Source: Archegozetes longisetosus
Lineage: Eukaryota > Arthropoda > Arachnida > Sarcoptiformes > Trhypochthoniidae
DNA length: 64,000 nt
Assembly (NCBI GenBank): GCA_018873245.2
Contig: JAEMBT020000004.1
Location: forward strand, 1,022,573 to 1,086,572
Reading direction: 5' to 3'
Shown: positions 1 through 11,808 of the stretch, piece by piece
Position numbering within the stretch: position 1 is the stretch's first letter
Layout of the letters: each line of letters begins with the position of its first letter
Translations under genes and position numbers: made by a program
Notes under the pieces: model-generated
Database searches by the model: none
What the model saw: the letters and a program-made list of their open reading frames with translations, nothing else
Told to the model about the DNA's origin: nothing

Positions 1-409
1 AAAATCTAATTTTTAAACATTTTGTCAAAATTTTCATTCCTGGACACTTGTATGTCAAGGAATGGTCCATTCCTTCCACCTGGACACAGTTCACGATTCC
101 TGGACTGTTAAGGTCATTCCGGGACATGTGGTCAGGCTGATGACAACTTAACAATACAGAAACAATGTAACGAAGTCGTGTTCAGATTATATGAAAGATA
201 TATAAATTTATGGCTACATAATTTGTAATGAGAATAACTGTATTCATAATATTTTATAAATGAATGTTGAATTGATTTTGTTCTTAATTAAAGTGTTCTT
301 AACTGTTTTTAAATGAAGCATCTTTTATTTTCTGCTTCTGTCAATGATAAATAGCTGAGTCAATAAAGTTATCATAAATATCAAAACCATATGTTTGTCT
401 TTAATGATT
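1..409. other. Intergenic, no gene seen
   Basis: No coding signal is visible. Bases 36-140 contain several degenerate copies of an ATTCCTGGACA-like motif in direct order, which may be a remnant of a minisatellite or of the end of a repeat. Confidence 0.4.
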
Positions 410-1896
410 GCTGGCTTGAACGCCGAAGTCTGATACGCATAATGGGTTTTTACGTAGGTAGGAACGCCGAAAATATAGAAAAATCTGTTTTCAGATCCCA
501 TTTTTCTGCAATCCTTTTGAAATTACCTGAATGTCATTCAAAAGATTATCATTAATCAGAAAAGCTGTAGTTGTGCGTAGCTCGAGCTTTTCTCATTATT
601 GTACGAGAAAGTGATACATTTATTTTAAAAATTTAATTTAATACACTATAACTTATAAAAAATGCTCAGTATAAACAGTTGTATTTTACTTATTGAAACA
701 AAATTTTAAACAGGTTGAAAAATGGGTAATTTATAATGGAAGAAACAAGAAAAAATTAAAAAATGTTTGAGTCAAAACTTCGTACAAATGAGATTAATTT
801 CCACGGCTAGCATGTGTATTTAAGTTTATCTTTCAATTTATTTTATTGTGAAATCATTGATATCCCTTTGGGATATACATGTAGCAATCAATGATTTCAG
901 GGATTACTTAGATAGGAAACAGCGTTAAGAAAATCAGGTGAAAACAGGTTTTACTCTATATTCGGCGTTTCTGCCAATGTAAAAACAGGGACCTGGTCGA
1001 AGTACCGACAAGTCAAAGTACCGACAGTCAAAGTACCGATAAGTCAAAGTAGCGACTGATCATTATTCTAAAGGATTGAGCTGACTTGTACAGAATCGTA
1101 CATAACTCTGATGTATCTAGCTGAAACACAAAGAATCAAACTGAACTCTGGTTTATCTAACTGAAACACGCAGAACCGAACTAAACTCTAATTATCTAGC
1201 TGAAACTAACAGAATCGAACTAAACTCTACAGAATTACACTAGAATCTAACCTATTTAGCTGAAACTCACAGAATCGAACTAAACTATAATGTAGTTACT
1301 AAAGATATACAGAATCGAAGTGAACTATATAGAACTAAACTGAAATCTACAGAATTGAACTAAATTCTAATATATTTAGTAAAACACAAAGAATTGACCT
1401 GAATTATACGGAATTGACCTTAACTATACAGAATCCAACTGAACTGTACAGAATTAGATCGCTCATTTTTGGAATTTTTAAAAGGAATCGCTCATAATTT
1501 ATCAATTTAATATCTTTTTCTGCTTATTTTTTATTTAATTCATTTATTACAATATTTATTACATTTAAATAAAATTTATTATGACTAAACTGAATATGTT
1601 AGTTTTTAACTTGGTACTTCAGCCCACATTCAGCTCAATCTAGTATAGTTCAATTGATTATGTGTCTTAGCTAAATTCATTAGATCATAGCTTAATTTTG
1701 TAGAGCCTAGTTAGATCCTGTGTGTTCCAGCTAGATATATAAGATTTTAGTTCAATTAAGTAGAGTTCAGTTCGGTTCTTTATAAGTCAGTTCAATCCTT
1801 TAGAATTATGGCCTGTAGGTACTATGACTTGTCGGTACTTCGACCCAGACCCGTAAAAACACATTATGCGTATCAGACTTCGGCGTTCAAGCCGCA
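410..1896. mobile_element. Fold-back / palindromic repeat element, non-autonomous
   Basis: About 45 bases at 410-456 (containing CTTGAACGCCGAAGTCTGAT) return as the reverse complement at 1850-1895, so the unit has terminal inverted repeats. A second inverted pair lies inside: a GAAGTACCGACAAGTCAAAG-type block at 999-1060 faces a copy at about 1813-1850. The core (1080-1450) is a degenerate array of roughly 35-60 base units built on CTGAAAC..AGAATCGAACT, and 1630-1800 carries the same array in the opposite orientation. A third short inverted pair links 443-478 with 955-990. No open frame is present. The structure fits a fold-back or MITE-like DNA element with subterminal repeats; the superfamily cannot be told. 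Confidence 0.7.
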
Positions 1897-2757
1897 CTCC
1901 ATCTATAATGAAAATTTTGTGCTATGAACCAAATATGTTAGTAGATCTACCATTGATTTTGATCTGTATTTTGAAGTTTGGTACCAAGAGTTTAAGTACG
2001 ATAGTAAATAACATATTAAATTTTACATAATGTGCGATTATTTGGAAAGCTATAATTAATGTTCAGAAATGTACTGACGAGATAATGAATATACAGTATG
2101 AGATGATTTCTGAGAAATGTAGGAAAAGTTTAACAAGATTTTTATCTGAAAACTTGAACTAACCTTTTAGAACTACAAAAAGCAATCATATTTTATCTAT
2201 GAATACATCAACTATACAGAAAATAACTTTAGTACTATTTTTGAAAAATGAAAATGGAGAAAATTTGATATGCATACAGTAAATAATGACTATTTACAGT
2301 TACTCTTATTACACACATGTTAAAGTCAAACAAAAAATTTATTAAAAATGCCTTTGAAAATGAACACTAGAAGTATAATGAATATTAAATAGATGCATCA
2401 TCGTATTGATAAGGTAAAACTATCCTTAATTTTCTCGGAAATCACTTCATATACATGTGAAACTACCTCAAAAATGTATAGTTATGCCAGAATAAATTCT
2501 ACCAGCAATTACTAGTAGACAGTTAAAAATCATTTTTCTATTAAAAAGCACGGAGTATATAACATCAGAGAAATAAATTTTTTTTAAAACTTCAATCAAA
2601 GCTAAAACTTTACAACTTTGAATGAAAATGTCAGTTATGACTAATATACTGTATAAGAAATGACTAATAGAAAAGCACATAACTTTTCGATAACAGTTTT
2701 CTTAACTTTAACATATCACACGAAACTTTACCTAAAAATGTACGGTATAGAAAATTA

Positions 2758-3430
2758 GGCAACACTCCCTCAGTGTTCCTACAGTGAGTTAGTATATAAC
2801 TTTCGGTAAATAAGTGCAAATTTGTTTTAAAACAAAATTTGAGAACTTTTACTATAAAATTATCTTGAAATATTATACGTTAAATATTAATGAAATAAAA
2901 ATATTAATCGCTCTCATCAAAAACCCCATTTTGATGCCATAAAACCCAGTATCTTTAGTCAAACTATATGATTTTTTACAATTTTCACATTGGAATATAT
3001 ATCCTACTTTACTGTTTCGCTTATAACGCGAATATATGACTTTATTTATACTTAAAAAATCAATTATAAAATTGTAAAAGTCATATAATTTAAATAATAA
3101 CTGTACAGTAGATACAATTTGTTTCAATTATTTCTGAAACTAATTTTTTATAACATATCCCAAGCCATCAATAGTCAGACCCGTCATATTGTTTATGAAA
3201 TGTGTATATGTCCGATAAGGTTAGTTTTTCAATTGGTATATTCATTTCTTTAAAATTGATTTTAAAATATTTTTGTTAATAGCTATCGTATATCTAAGAT
3301 AGTGAAATACTTCGTGTGATTTGGTTTCATGCATTAACTCCCAGAGGATATGAACCTGCTTTTATTTTTATTTGTAACCGAAAGTGTATTGCAAGATAAG
3401 ACATTGTAGGAACACTGAGGGAGTGTTGCC
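2758..3430. mobile_element. Merlin-like DNA element with perfect 8-bp target duplication
   Basis: The ends are a perfect 26-base inverted repeat starting GGCAACACTCCCTCAGTGTT (2758-2783 and 3405-3430); weaker similarity, including a shared ACTTTCGGT, continues inward. The element is flanked on both sides by GAAAATTA (2750-2757 and 3431-3438), an exact 8-bp target duplication. It is 673 bp, too short for a full transposase, but a minus-strand frame inside resembles the N-terminal zinc-ribbon region of Merlin/IS1016-type transposases. The 8-bp duplication agrees with Merlin, although hAT and P elements also make 8 bp. The perfect ends and duplication suggest a fairly young insertion. Confidence 0.8.
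2873..3127 (-). pseudogene. Merlin-type transposase, N-terminal fragment
   Basis: The 84-residue frame contains a C-x2-C pair followed by K-x-S-Y-S-L-T-K-D-T-G-F and then a hydrophobic helix (residues about 47-84). This order, a zinc-ribbon CxxC, a short basic stretch, a S-x-[RK]-x-x-[TG]-x-F turn and then a helix, is the pattern at the N-terminus of IS1016/Merlin transposases. The DDE catalytic part is missing, so the piece cannot act and the element would depend on a helper. The family call is from the motif pattern only and could be wrong. It lies wholly inside the 673-bp element at 2758-3430. Confidence 0.45.
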
Positions 3431-3889
3431 GAAAATTAAACCGTCTAATGAAAAGTTAAAGTTAACAAAACTATCCAAAGTATACATAAAAGTTTAATTG
3501 ATATAAAGTTGTAATTACAAGCAAAATATATCAAATAAGAGAAAGACAAATTCAAACAGGAGTGATCAAAAATCAAGTTGAAAAGAGTTCAAAATGTATT
3601 GTTGAAGTTTTGTATGTATTAATTTCAACAAATAATTCTTTTTTACCAATGATTAGGTTTTGATAAGAACTATAACTTAGTATTATCTCATTTAATAATG
3701 CAGTTACATTGTTTTGAAGTTTTGACTCTAAATTATTATATTTGGTTTTCTACCATACATTTTTGAAGCAAATTTTAATAATAACTTTGTTCAGCAAAGC
3801 TAGGAATTTATAACACATTGAAATTCTATTACAGAATATCAATTAAAAGTTTTACATTTTTAAAATTACTTTCATTTCTTACATGAATC

Positions 3890-5440
3890 AGCAAATTATT
3901 AAGATTTGTACCGTAATTAAAAATATTTATTACATAATTCTAATCTATTAGATGGCTTATGAATAGGATGACCACCCGTCCCGTTTTTGACGGGACAGTC
4001 CCGTCTTTTCAAAGATAAAAGACAGAAATCCCATCAGATCAAAGACTCTCGACGGTTGAGTCGTCCCGTTTTCAACTTTCATCTTGAAAAATGTGCTTAG
4101 AAAAATACTTCTTAGAAGTTCAAACATTGAATTTATTTTGTAAATGATAAGAGATTAAGAAAATCAGTTTAATTTTTTGAACACCTGTAGTTAAAGTTAT
4201 TGAATTGATCTTTTCTATCTTGACTTATATCTTATGCAAACTAGCATTTCTTAATTTTGATTAATTTATGAAAGATGTCGTTTTTAACAAAAATTATACC
4301 TTTGAAATCAACCATGACTAATAATTTTTAATGTTTTAACATTAGAATGTATTGTTTGATAACTAAATATTTGTAATAACTAATAAAAGCCGCATTTTTA
4401 TTTTTAAAAATGTAAGGGTCCCCTCTTTGATATTTTTGTCCCGTCATGAGACAAACCATAGGTGGTCACCCTATTTATAAAGCTTATTAGGTTTAAAGAT
4501 CTCAGTCTTTCATCGTATTTGATATAATATTTTCCCAATTTATCACAAATAAATTTAGCTATTCTTTTCTGAACTCTTTCTATGCTATCATATCGTGTCT
4601 TATTTGGAGTAAAACATAAATTAGAGAGTCCAATTATCAGCAAAATGTAGGATACATAGTCTTAAAATATACACTTCCATCAACATTATGGCAAATATTT
4701 TTTAATAAATTAAGCTTCGAAAATGCTTTTTTACTATTTCATTTCAATGATTGTTGAAATATATATTCTTATCATAAAATAAACCTAAATGTTTGTGTGT
4801 TTCTACAAGTTTTAAGGAAACACCATTCAAAGTATAGGAAGATAAGTCATTATTCCTTAGCCTTATTCTTAAGTGTTCATTCTTTTCCGGATTTAGTTTC
4901 GACATGTTTTGTTTGCAATATGGATTAAGAGAAAAGATATCATTTTGTAAAATACTCAAATCATCTCTATCTTTTATCGCTCCTAACAAAACAATATTAT
5001 CTGCTAACTGAAAAACATAACATTCATCTTTTTTGACAAATCTGAAACATAAATTGTATAAAATAGGGATTAAAACTCCTTCTAAAAGTCCACCTCTGTT
5101 TTAAGTTTTATCTGAACACTCATCATTGAAACACACAAATTGTTTATGAAACCCTTAAACAGTATCCTTAAACATTTTTCAGAAATACCAAAAGAGTTAA
5201 GCTTTTCTAAGAGTCTGTCATGTGGTACAAAAATCAAAGGCAGAAGAGAGTTAAAAAAAATATCAGATCTACAAAAAAGGTATCCTTATCATTAGGATTA
5301 TTATAAATTAGATTTTATACATTTGTGTAATGATAAATGCTGCTGCCTTTCTTACAATTATACTGCCGTTCAGATATTAAATCATTGAGGGAAATAAAAA
5401 GATTTAATTTTTGACGTGAAATACTCTCAAAAATTCTGTA
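3890..5440 (-). mobile_element. LINE (non-LTR retrotransposon) fragment, reverse-transcriptase part
   Basis: Read on the minus strand, decayed reverse-transcriptase blocks follow in the right order: a VPHDRLLEKLNSFGI-like stretch near 5220, a G-x-L-x-P-I-L-Y-N-L block near 5070, the catalytic box as LADN near 5005 (canonical F/Y-ADD), then KLNPEKNEHLRIR (near 4880) and THKHLGLFYDK (near 4780). The C-terminal part (ERVQKRIAKFIC) is at 4540-4590. This order is typical of CR1/Jockey-like LINEs. The frame changes more than once and has stops; neither 5' end nor endonuclease is visible. The hAT-type MITE at 3964-4473 sits inside it: the residues SFI before the MITE continue as SHLIDYN-like sequence after it. 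Confidence 0.7.
3964..4473. mobile_element. hAT-type MITE, family TAGGxTGACCACC (copy 1), inserted in a LINE
   Basis: The ends read TAGGATGACCACC and GGTGGTCACCCTA, with GTCCCGT-rich subterminal repeats. Flanks CTTATGAA (3956-3963) and TTTATAAA (4474-4481) match at 6 of 8 positions, fitting an old 8-bp duplication of hAT type. Related copies lie at 21856-22338 and 27737-34617 (split), and a cousin at 24216-24710. The copy interrupts a LINE reading frame on the minus strand, and the frame resumes on the far side. Confidence 0.8.
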
Positions 5441-5460
5441 CATATTAGGTTAAATTGAAA

Positions 5461-5853
5461 TACTGTCCGTATTTTAAAAACTAAATTCAAATCGCTATAA
5501 CAATTTTTCTTTATTATTACTCATGAATCAGAACTTTCTATTGAGTAAGTTTAAAACATATAAAACAAAATTTGAGCACTTAGTCATTGATTTTGGATTA
5601 AAAACACTTTTAATCATAAAAATAATGTTCACAGCAAAAGAATTTTTATTTTGAAAACTCATTTATTAACTATATCTTTTTATAAGGTTAGAGCTGAATT
5701 TTTGGAAAAATTTGGTAAAACTGGGCCGACCAATGCAACTATTCTTAGAGTTGAATCAAATTTATTTTACATATCTAAACTACTTTGTAGGATTACAGTT
5801 CTGAAATGTTTGTAAGGTTATAGTTCATTATTAAAGGTTTATTTTAAAACTGA
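5461..5853. mobile_element. TA-flanked MITE (TACTGTCC ends), truncated copy
   Basis: This stretch is almost identical, in reverse orientation, to 7596-7977. Its outer end begins TACTGTCCGT, the terminus of the complete copy at 7479-7977. The inner end stops near 5853 without a second terminus, so this copy is truncated. The near identity of the two copies suggests recent spread. Confidence 0.75.
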
Positions 5854-6725
5854 ATAGATGTCAAGCTATGTCTAACAAATACGAAACCAGATTTCTTGTA
5901 AAAGACCGGCAGCTGAGAAATGATAATTAGTAGTGATTTCTATGACCTTGAATTCCTATCTATTTTACCCATTCGGCTTCAAACAACATTTAAGCCATGA
6001 TTAATCAAATGGTAAGTTTGTATGCTTTCTATTTCTTCTTTTACATAAGCCGCACAAAACTGGTTCTCATATGACAACAGACTTGAAGCTATTTCTTATT
6101 GATGTTTATTAAATAGTATTTGTCCAATGACAAGCCGATCTGAAAATTTTGACTCTTCCTTAATCAAGTCATTCACTAATTATCTGTCTTATTATCTATA
6201 AGGATGCCTATCATTCTTCGATAACGAGTTAGTCTTGTATTAGCTCTTTATGTTTAAAATTTCATTTGCTTATAAAATACTCTGTGTCGAAAATAAAAAC
6301 TATTTTTCAACCATATACTAGTAAACAAAGTGGTGAATCGAAATTCTCATTCTTTCGATTTTGCGCTAAAATCCTCTGCAATAATTGATCACTTAAATTT
6401 TACTAGTTCCATAATATTTCTAATGTTTAAGGTGAGAATCGAGTTCGAATTTTTCGAGTTCGATTGAATTTTAGTATGTGGTGAAATAAATTATTCAAAA
6501 TGTTGGCAAAATAAACTTAAATTATGATAATCATCTGAAAGACATGAAAATCTTCAAGTTCACTGGTGTCATCTCAGGTCTTACTGACTAAATTGCAAGT
6601 TTGTAAATTAGCTTCAATTGAAGTTGTTTATACATTGAAAAGTAAAATTTTAAACTAACTGTAAAGTTAGTCATGAGATAAAGTGCCAAAAGCTTGGAGA
6701 AATTTTATTCAAATTCTTTAACTAG

Positions 6726-9477
6726 ATGTGCAATTTTAACGGAAAAATGGAAATCAAACTAATATTATCATTAATGAACTTAACGCATCGTTTGAATATA
6801 TCATGGATTAAAGAAGATGAATCCGAGAATAGCATCTATAAAAATGGAAGTGAAAATTATATTGACAACGATCTTGATAGTATTCCAATTTTCCCAATTG
6901 AGCAACAATTGTTATTAGAATATTGCATGATTATATCATCAATTTGTCTTGTACTGCATCTTATAGTGTATTCATTTGTGCCTAAATTGAGAAACACCCC
7001 CGGAAAATGTTTGATGTCATTATCGATATCATTACTAATGGTGAAACTTACTTTCTTGGTTTCATTCCATATTAAACAGTCTCCTTATAGTATTTTATGT
7101 ATATTAGTGTCTCTTGCGAGATTATATTCACATCTGGGTTAGTAGATTCAGGTTATAATTATTTGTGTTAATTCAAGCTATTTTTTGAAAGATTGAGATT
7201 AAGTGTAAAAGGAGCTTTAGAAGATACAGTTTAACCTCGTAAGGCGAATCACTTTCTTGTTACAGAAGTTGAAAGTATAATTATTTTAATAATTTATATA
7301 ATATTAAGCGAAATTTTTGAAAAAACACTTAACTTTATCATATTGGAGCTGTACTTCAAGTTTTAATTTTTATTTAGAAATGAAAAAGTCCTAATACAAT
7401 AATCTAATAATTCTTTCATATAAAGGCATAAAGAGAAATGAACTAATGATTCGACTAGAGAATGAGTGGAGAACTTATACTGTCCATTTTTTAAAAAACT
7501 AAACTCAGATTTTACAGTTAACACTTTATTGCTTTTGGAAATGTGAGTCAAAAGTGAAATCACTTACTCATTCACTGAAATTTGAATGTTTCAAAATAAA
7601 CCTTTAATAATGAACTATAACCTTACAAACGTTTCAGAACTGTAATCCTACAAAGTAGTTTAGATATGTAAAATAAATTTGATTCAACTCTAAGAATAGT
7701 TGCATTGGTCGGCCCATTTTTACCAAATTTTTCCAAAAATTCAGCTCTAACCTTATAAAAAGATTTAGTTAATAAATGAGTTTTCAAAATAAAAATTCTT
7801 TTGCTGTGAACATTATTTTTATGATTAAAAGTGTTTTTAATCCAAAATCAATGACTAAGTGCTCAAATTTTGTTTTATATGTTTTAAACTTACTCAATAG
7901 AAAGTTCTGATTCATGAGTAATAATAAAGAAAAATTGTTATAGCGATTTGAATTTAGATTTTAAAACACGGACAGTATAAAATATAAGCTCATCATGACC
8001 TATGCGACAAACTTTAAAAAAAATTCTGATTTAGGTATAAAAAATTTATGCCTATATTAGATAAACCATAGATTTTCTCAATGATTGATAATAATGCTAA
8101 ACTTTTAAGACTCAATTCGGTCTTTGAAGAAATAAAAGTTTGGCATTTCTTATTAGTCATTGAAAAAATCGATATCTAATATGAGCAAAAAATTTGTATC
8201 TAAATTAATTTTTTCAAAATTTATCGCATAAGTCATAATGAACTTAAATTCTATAAAAGCTCATTCTCTGATCAATTAGTTAGTCCATTTCTTCTCTTTC
8301 TACCTTCATATGAAAGCTTGTCTCAAAGAAGTGCACAAATAAAATTTTTTCTAAAAGGCTTAACAAAATTTCAATCATAAATTGAACCTAGTTTTGAACT
8401 TTAGCCACGACAGATTTATGCTTTTCCAAACTTTTTCAGACTTATCACTTAGTTCGGATTCAGAGTTTGAACTTCTTGATTAAATCAAAACAAAAATAAT
8501 GTTCATGTCTGAAAAATGAAATAAAAAAGTCACAAAAATAAATTCATAAATTAATAATAATGAGCGAAAAAAGTCTGTATTATGAAATTAGAAGTCTTGA
8601 AAAGTTTGAAAAATCTCTTATGTGAATCATATATTTTACATTAAAATTGGTTTCATGCTCTTTTAGGAAAAAACTTATTTGTGCGCTTCTTTGAAACAAG
8701 CTTTCATATTTACTCAATAAAATGAAATTTCTCTAATTACCATAACTAATTCAAATGTCTTTTTAATTTACAGTCGCATTTTTCTGGATGAATGTGATGG
8801 CATATGACGTTTACAAGACATTTGCTAGACAAAATTCTAGTTTCAAGAACAAAAACAATCAAAATTTTACTTTTATAATATATTCGCTATACGCCTGGCT
8901 ATTACCAGCTATAATCGTAATTATATCGCTTATAGTAGAAGCAAATCTACCATTTGATTCGCCATATAGCCCAGCATTCGGCAAAACAATATGTGCTATC
9001 AGTCATTTAACGGCTATGCTCATATTTTTCATGATGCCATTGAGCATAATCTTAGCATTGAATCTAATGCTTTTCATAATAACTGCCCATAAACTTAAAT
9101 TGACTGTCAACGAGATACGATTTGCCACAAAATCTAAGGCCAAGAATCAACTTTTAGTACATATAAAGTTAGTTCTGCTACTAGGGTTGACTTGGATATT
9201 AGGTTTTCTCGCTATGTTTATTAAAGTAGATCTTATTAGTTATCCATCTATTATTCTACATGGGCTACACGGAGCTTTCATTTTTATCGCCTTCACTGTT
9301 AAAAAAAGTATATTTCTGATGATTAAATTAAGGATTAAATATCTTTGTGGCCGACGGGAGACTAGTGATTCGATTATGAGACTTAATGAAATAAGAATGC
9401 GATTGAAAACAAAGAGTTTTGAAACAAACAGCGTTACCTCATGGAGTGATTTTCGAGACAGAGCTTCGACTGTTTGA
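6726..9477 (+). CDS. Methuselah-like class B GPCR, two exons
   Basis: Exon 1 is 6726-7137 and exon 2 is 8774-9477. The donor (GG^GTTAGT) and acceptor (TTTACAG^TC) join in frame through a phase-1 intron to give 371 residues, restoring L-V-A-F-F-W-M-N-V-M-A-Y-D, the TM3 signature of Methuselah-like receptors. Seven hydrophobic segments can be traced: TM1 near residue 64, TM4 with WLLPAIIVIISL, TM6 with LLLGLTWILGF, and TM7 with LHGLHGAFIFIAF. Such receptors act at the plasma membrane; their ligands are diverse and none can be inferred here. The ectodomain is only about 60 residues, with N-x-S/T sites but few cysteines, far shorter than in classic Methuselah. An acceptor-like TTTAACTAG lies just before the first ATG, so an upstream exon may exist that I have not found. 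The cytoplasmic tail is basic and Ser/Thr-rich. Confidence 0.82.
7479..7977. mobile_element. TA-flanked MITE (TACTGTCC ends), complete copy in the GPCR intron
   Basis: The left end TACTGTCCATTTTTTAAAAA faces a right end whose reverse complement is TACTGTCCGTGTTTTAAAAT. TA lies at both borders, as expected of Tc1/mariner-type insertion. The element is about 0.5 kb and has no transposase. Bases 7596-7977 match 5461-5853 in inverted order. It lies wholly within the intron 7138-8773. Confidence 0.75.
7985..8250. mobile_element. Short imperfect palindrome, MITE-like
   Basis: About 70 bases at 7988-8060 (with CATGACCTATGCGACAAACT) return as a diverged reverse complement at 8175-8245. The unit has no open frame and is within the GPCR intron. 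No target duplication could be made out. Confidence 0.5.
8306..8715. mobile_element. MITE with about 50-base inverted ends in the GPCR intron
   Basis: The block TATGAAAGCTTGTCTCAAAG at 8309 and the next 30 bases face a reverse-complement copy at 8662-8712. A second inner inverted pair (AAACTTTTTCAGACT near 8430; AGTCTTGAAAAGTTTG near 8593) shows that the palindrome extends inward. It has no coding content. It ends about 60 bases before the splice acceptor of GPCR exon 2. Confidence 0.55.
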
Positions 9478-11433
9478 ACGGACAATCAATTATTTTCCTA
9501 AAACAGTCTAAGTGTTTGCTAAACTAAGATGATACTTATGCCCTTCTTCTTACAATGCATTCGATTATGAAATTTTGTTATTTTTAAAGTAATTTTACGC
9601 CTGGAATCGTTAGTGAAGTTTGTGTGATGAAAAGCTGTAAACTGGGAAATATACAACTATTTATTTTACCATTAACTGCCACACTTTAATATTTTATTCA
9701 ATCACTAGCAATTTTTGAATTTGACTTAAATATGAGCTTATTATTTGTAATCTCGAACTTTCTTAACTTATATTAAGTTATATACCATTAGGATATGATA
9801 ATTTCATTAATAAAGATAACAAATTTATGGAAGCTTATATTTAACTGTATTCATGCTTGAAACGGGAAATATAATTGATTTCAAATACTAGATTTCCTTT
9901 TTAACTAATTGATTGATTTATACGTTTTGCATCTATTTTTACAGCTTTGAGTCTAGCCATCGATCAAGTCTATAAATCATTTTAACGCTCACGGTAAACT
10001 TATTTTAATTTTCTCTAAGCTCGACAACAGTTTTGACAATTTATGTAAAAACCGGTTTGTAATTAACTATTAATTTGCTTCTAAAATATGTATTCACATG
10101 TTTCCTCATTATTTCAGACTTTGAACCTTAAACTTAAGATAGAATTTCCAACATTAATCGAATTCAAAATAAAATTCATTCTGAGCAAAATATTATTGAC
10201 GTCAATACCAACGTTTAATTTCACAATTTAATAAGTTGAATTATAGTAAATTAGAGAAGACTTTTAAATTAAAATTGATAAAAGAGTTAGTATCATTAAT
10301 TATATGATCTGTATCATTGCTTGCGCTTACAATAATTTATTAATAAATTTACAAAATTATTTCCATTTATAAGATATTCATTAAAACGATCCTCTTTCCA
10401 AGGACTTCATAGACTTGGGGGCATAAATAACTTACATATATTTGAGTTCTTCTTTGAATAACTTAAAGATTAGAAGTAAATTAAATTAAAATTTAAGAGC
10501 TTTTGAAAAATGTCTTTCTTAGTTTGATTTTTGCAATCAATTTGCTTTTAGTTCAATGTCAAAATGTTTATGAAGGAAAAAATCAATGCTCCTCTATTAA
10601 AGCATATGAAATTGACGATTTAGAAAAAAGTCAAACTTTTTGAAAACATGTTTTGATTTTAACTTTAAATATAACTTTGATTTTTGAAAAAAATTATGCA
10701 TGTCTTTGAAAATTAATTTGAAATTCATTTTTCCAGAAATTAATTGAACTATTTTGTGAAGTTTTTAGTTGGTAATCATTTCTTTAAAATATCTTTCATT
10801 GTACAGTAATATCTCGATATAATAAATCCATGGGGAATAGGGATGTCAACTCACCAACTTTGAGATAATCTATCCACCCTCCAGTGCAGACATAAAGCTG
10901 GAGATTAAAGACTTGTCCTTTGATCACCTCTTCGACTTTAAGATTAATTAGGAACAATTTTCAAAAATCGTCTTACAGTCTTTCTTATGAATTTTTTTTC
11001 AGCATTTGCTCGGTGAAGTGTTTATATCCATAATGAGGATCGACAATCCACAATCTCTGTAACGAGATTTCACGTGATAGAAATAAAATTTAATCGAATA
11101 TTATGTACCAGAATAGAACGAGTGCATTCACTATAAAGATGTTTATTATGTCGAAGTACTAGTAAATTGAATAAAATTGCACATCGGCTCCTATTGGAAT
11201 TGAATAAAACGTAGAAATTTAATAAAATAAATTTAGTATATAAAATATACAAATTCAATATTTAATTAAAATATTTTAATAATCTAATTAGTATTAGTCT
11301 GTGTTTGTCTCACGTGTGCTGAATTATTATATCTAGCTAATATACTGTACGTTCTATCAATTATTATACTGCGTTATAACAATGCACAACCGTATGGAAA
11401 GTGAAGTTTTGTTTTTATAAATAAAACCTCTCT
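9478..11433. other. Intergenic, no gene seen
   Basis: AT-rich sequence after the GPCR stop. I see no convincing reading frame, RNA gene or repeat pair; short frames here have no family motifs. Confidence 0.4.
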
Positions 11434-11459
11434 CACTCACTCACTCACTCACTCACTCT
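11434..11459. repeat. (CACT)n microsatellite
   Basis: About six to seven uninterrupted copies of the tetranucleotide CACT/CTCA. Confidence 0.9.
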
Positions 11460-11808
11460 AATATTTTACTTCAATGCGATAAATTAACAAATGAATTATT
11501 TTACAATGAAGATAGCATAAATTTTTTGAACAATGGAGCCCAACTCTACTACTTTTCTAATGAATCAAAAGAGCATATTTTTGCATGGGATTGTATTTCA
11601 TGTCGAAAAGAGGCAAACTCTAAATTCAAGTTATAGGTCTGGAACATTAGTCTAGATGAGATTGTTAAAACAATGGTAAACTTTATAAAACTCCCAGAGT
11701 GACTCAGAGTTGACACCCATATATTCTGATAGAGGGATGACTTCCTATTCTGTGCGCTAGGTCCAGGAGAATTTTTAAATTCCTTTTCGAATATGCCTCT
11801 GATAACTT

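Noticed and set aside
5461-7977. A 2.5-kb transposon with about 385-base inverted ends carrying a GPCR exon
   Set aside because: The right arm belongs to a complete small MITE (7479-7977) with its own two ends, and the left arm is a truncated copy. The exon also splices to an exon outside the pair, so two separate MITE copies explain the pattern better.
9240-9485. Minus-strand frame over GPCR exon 2
   Set aside because: Shadow of the receptor coding sequence.
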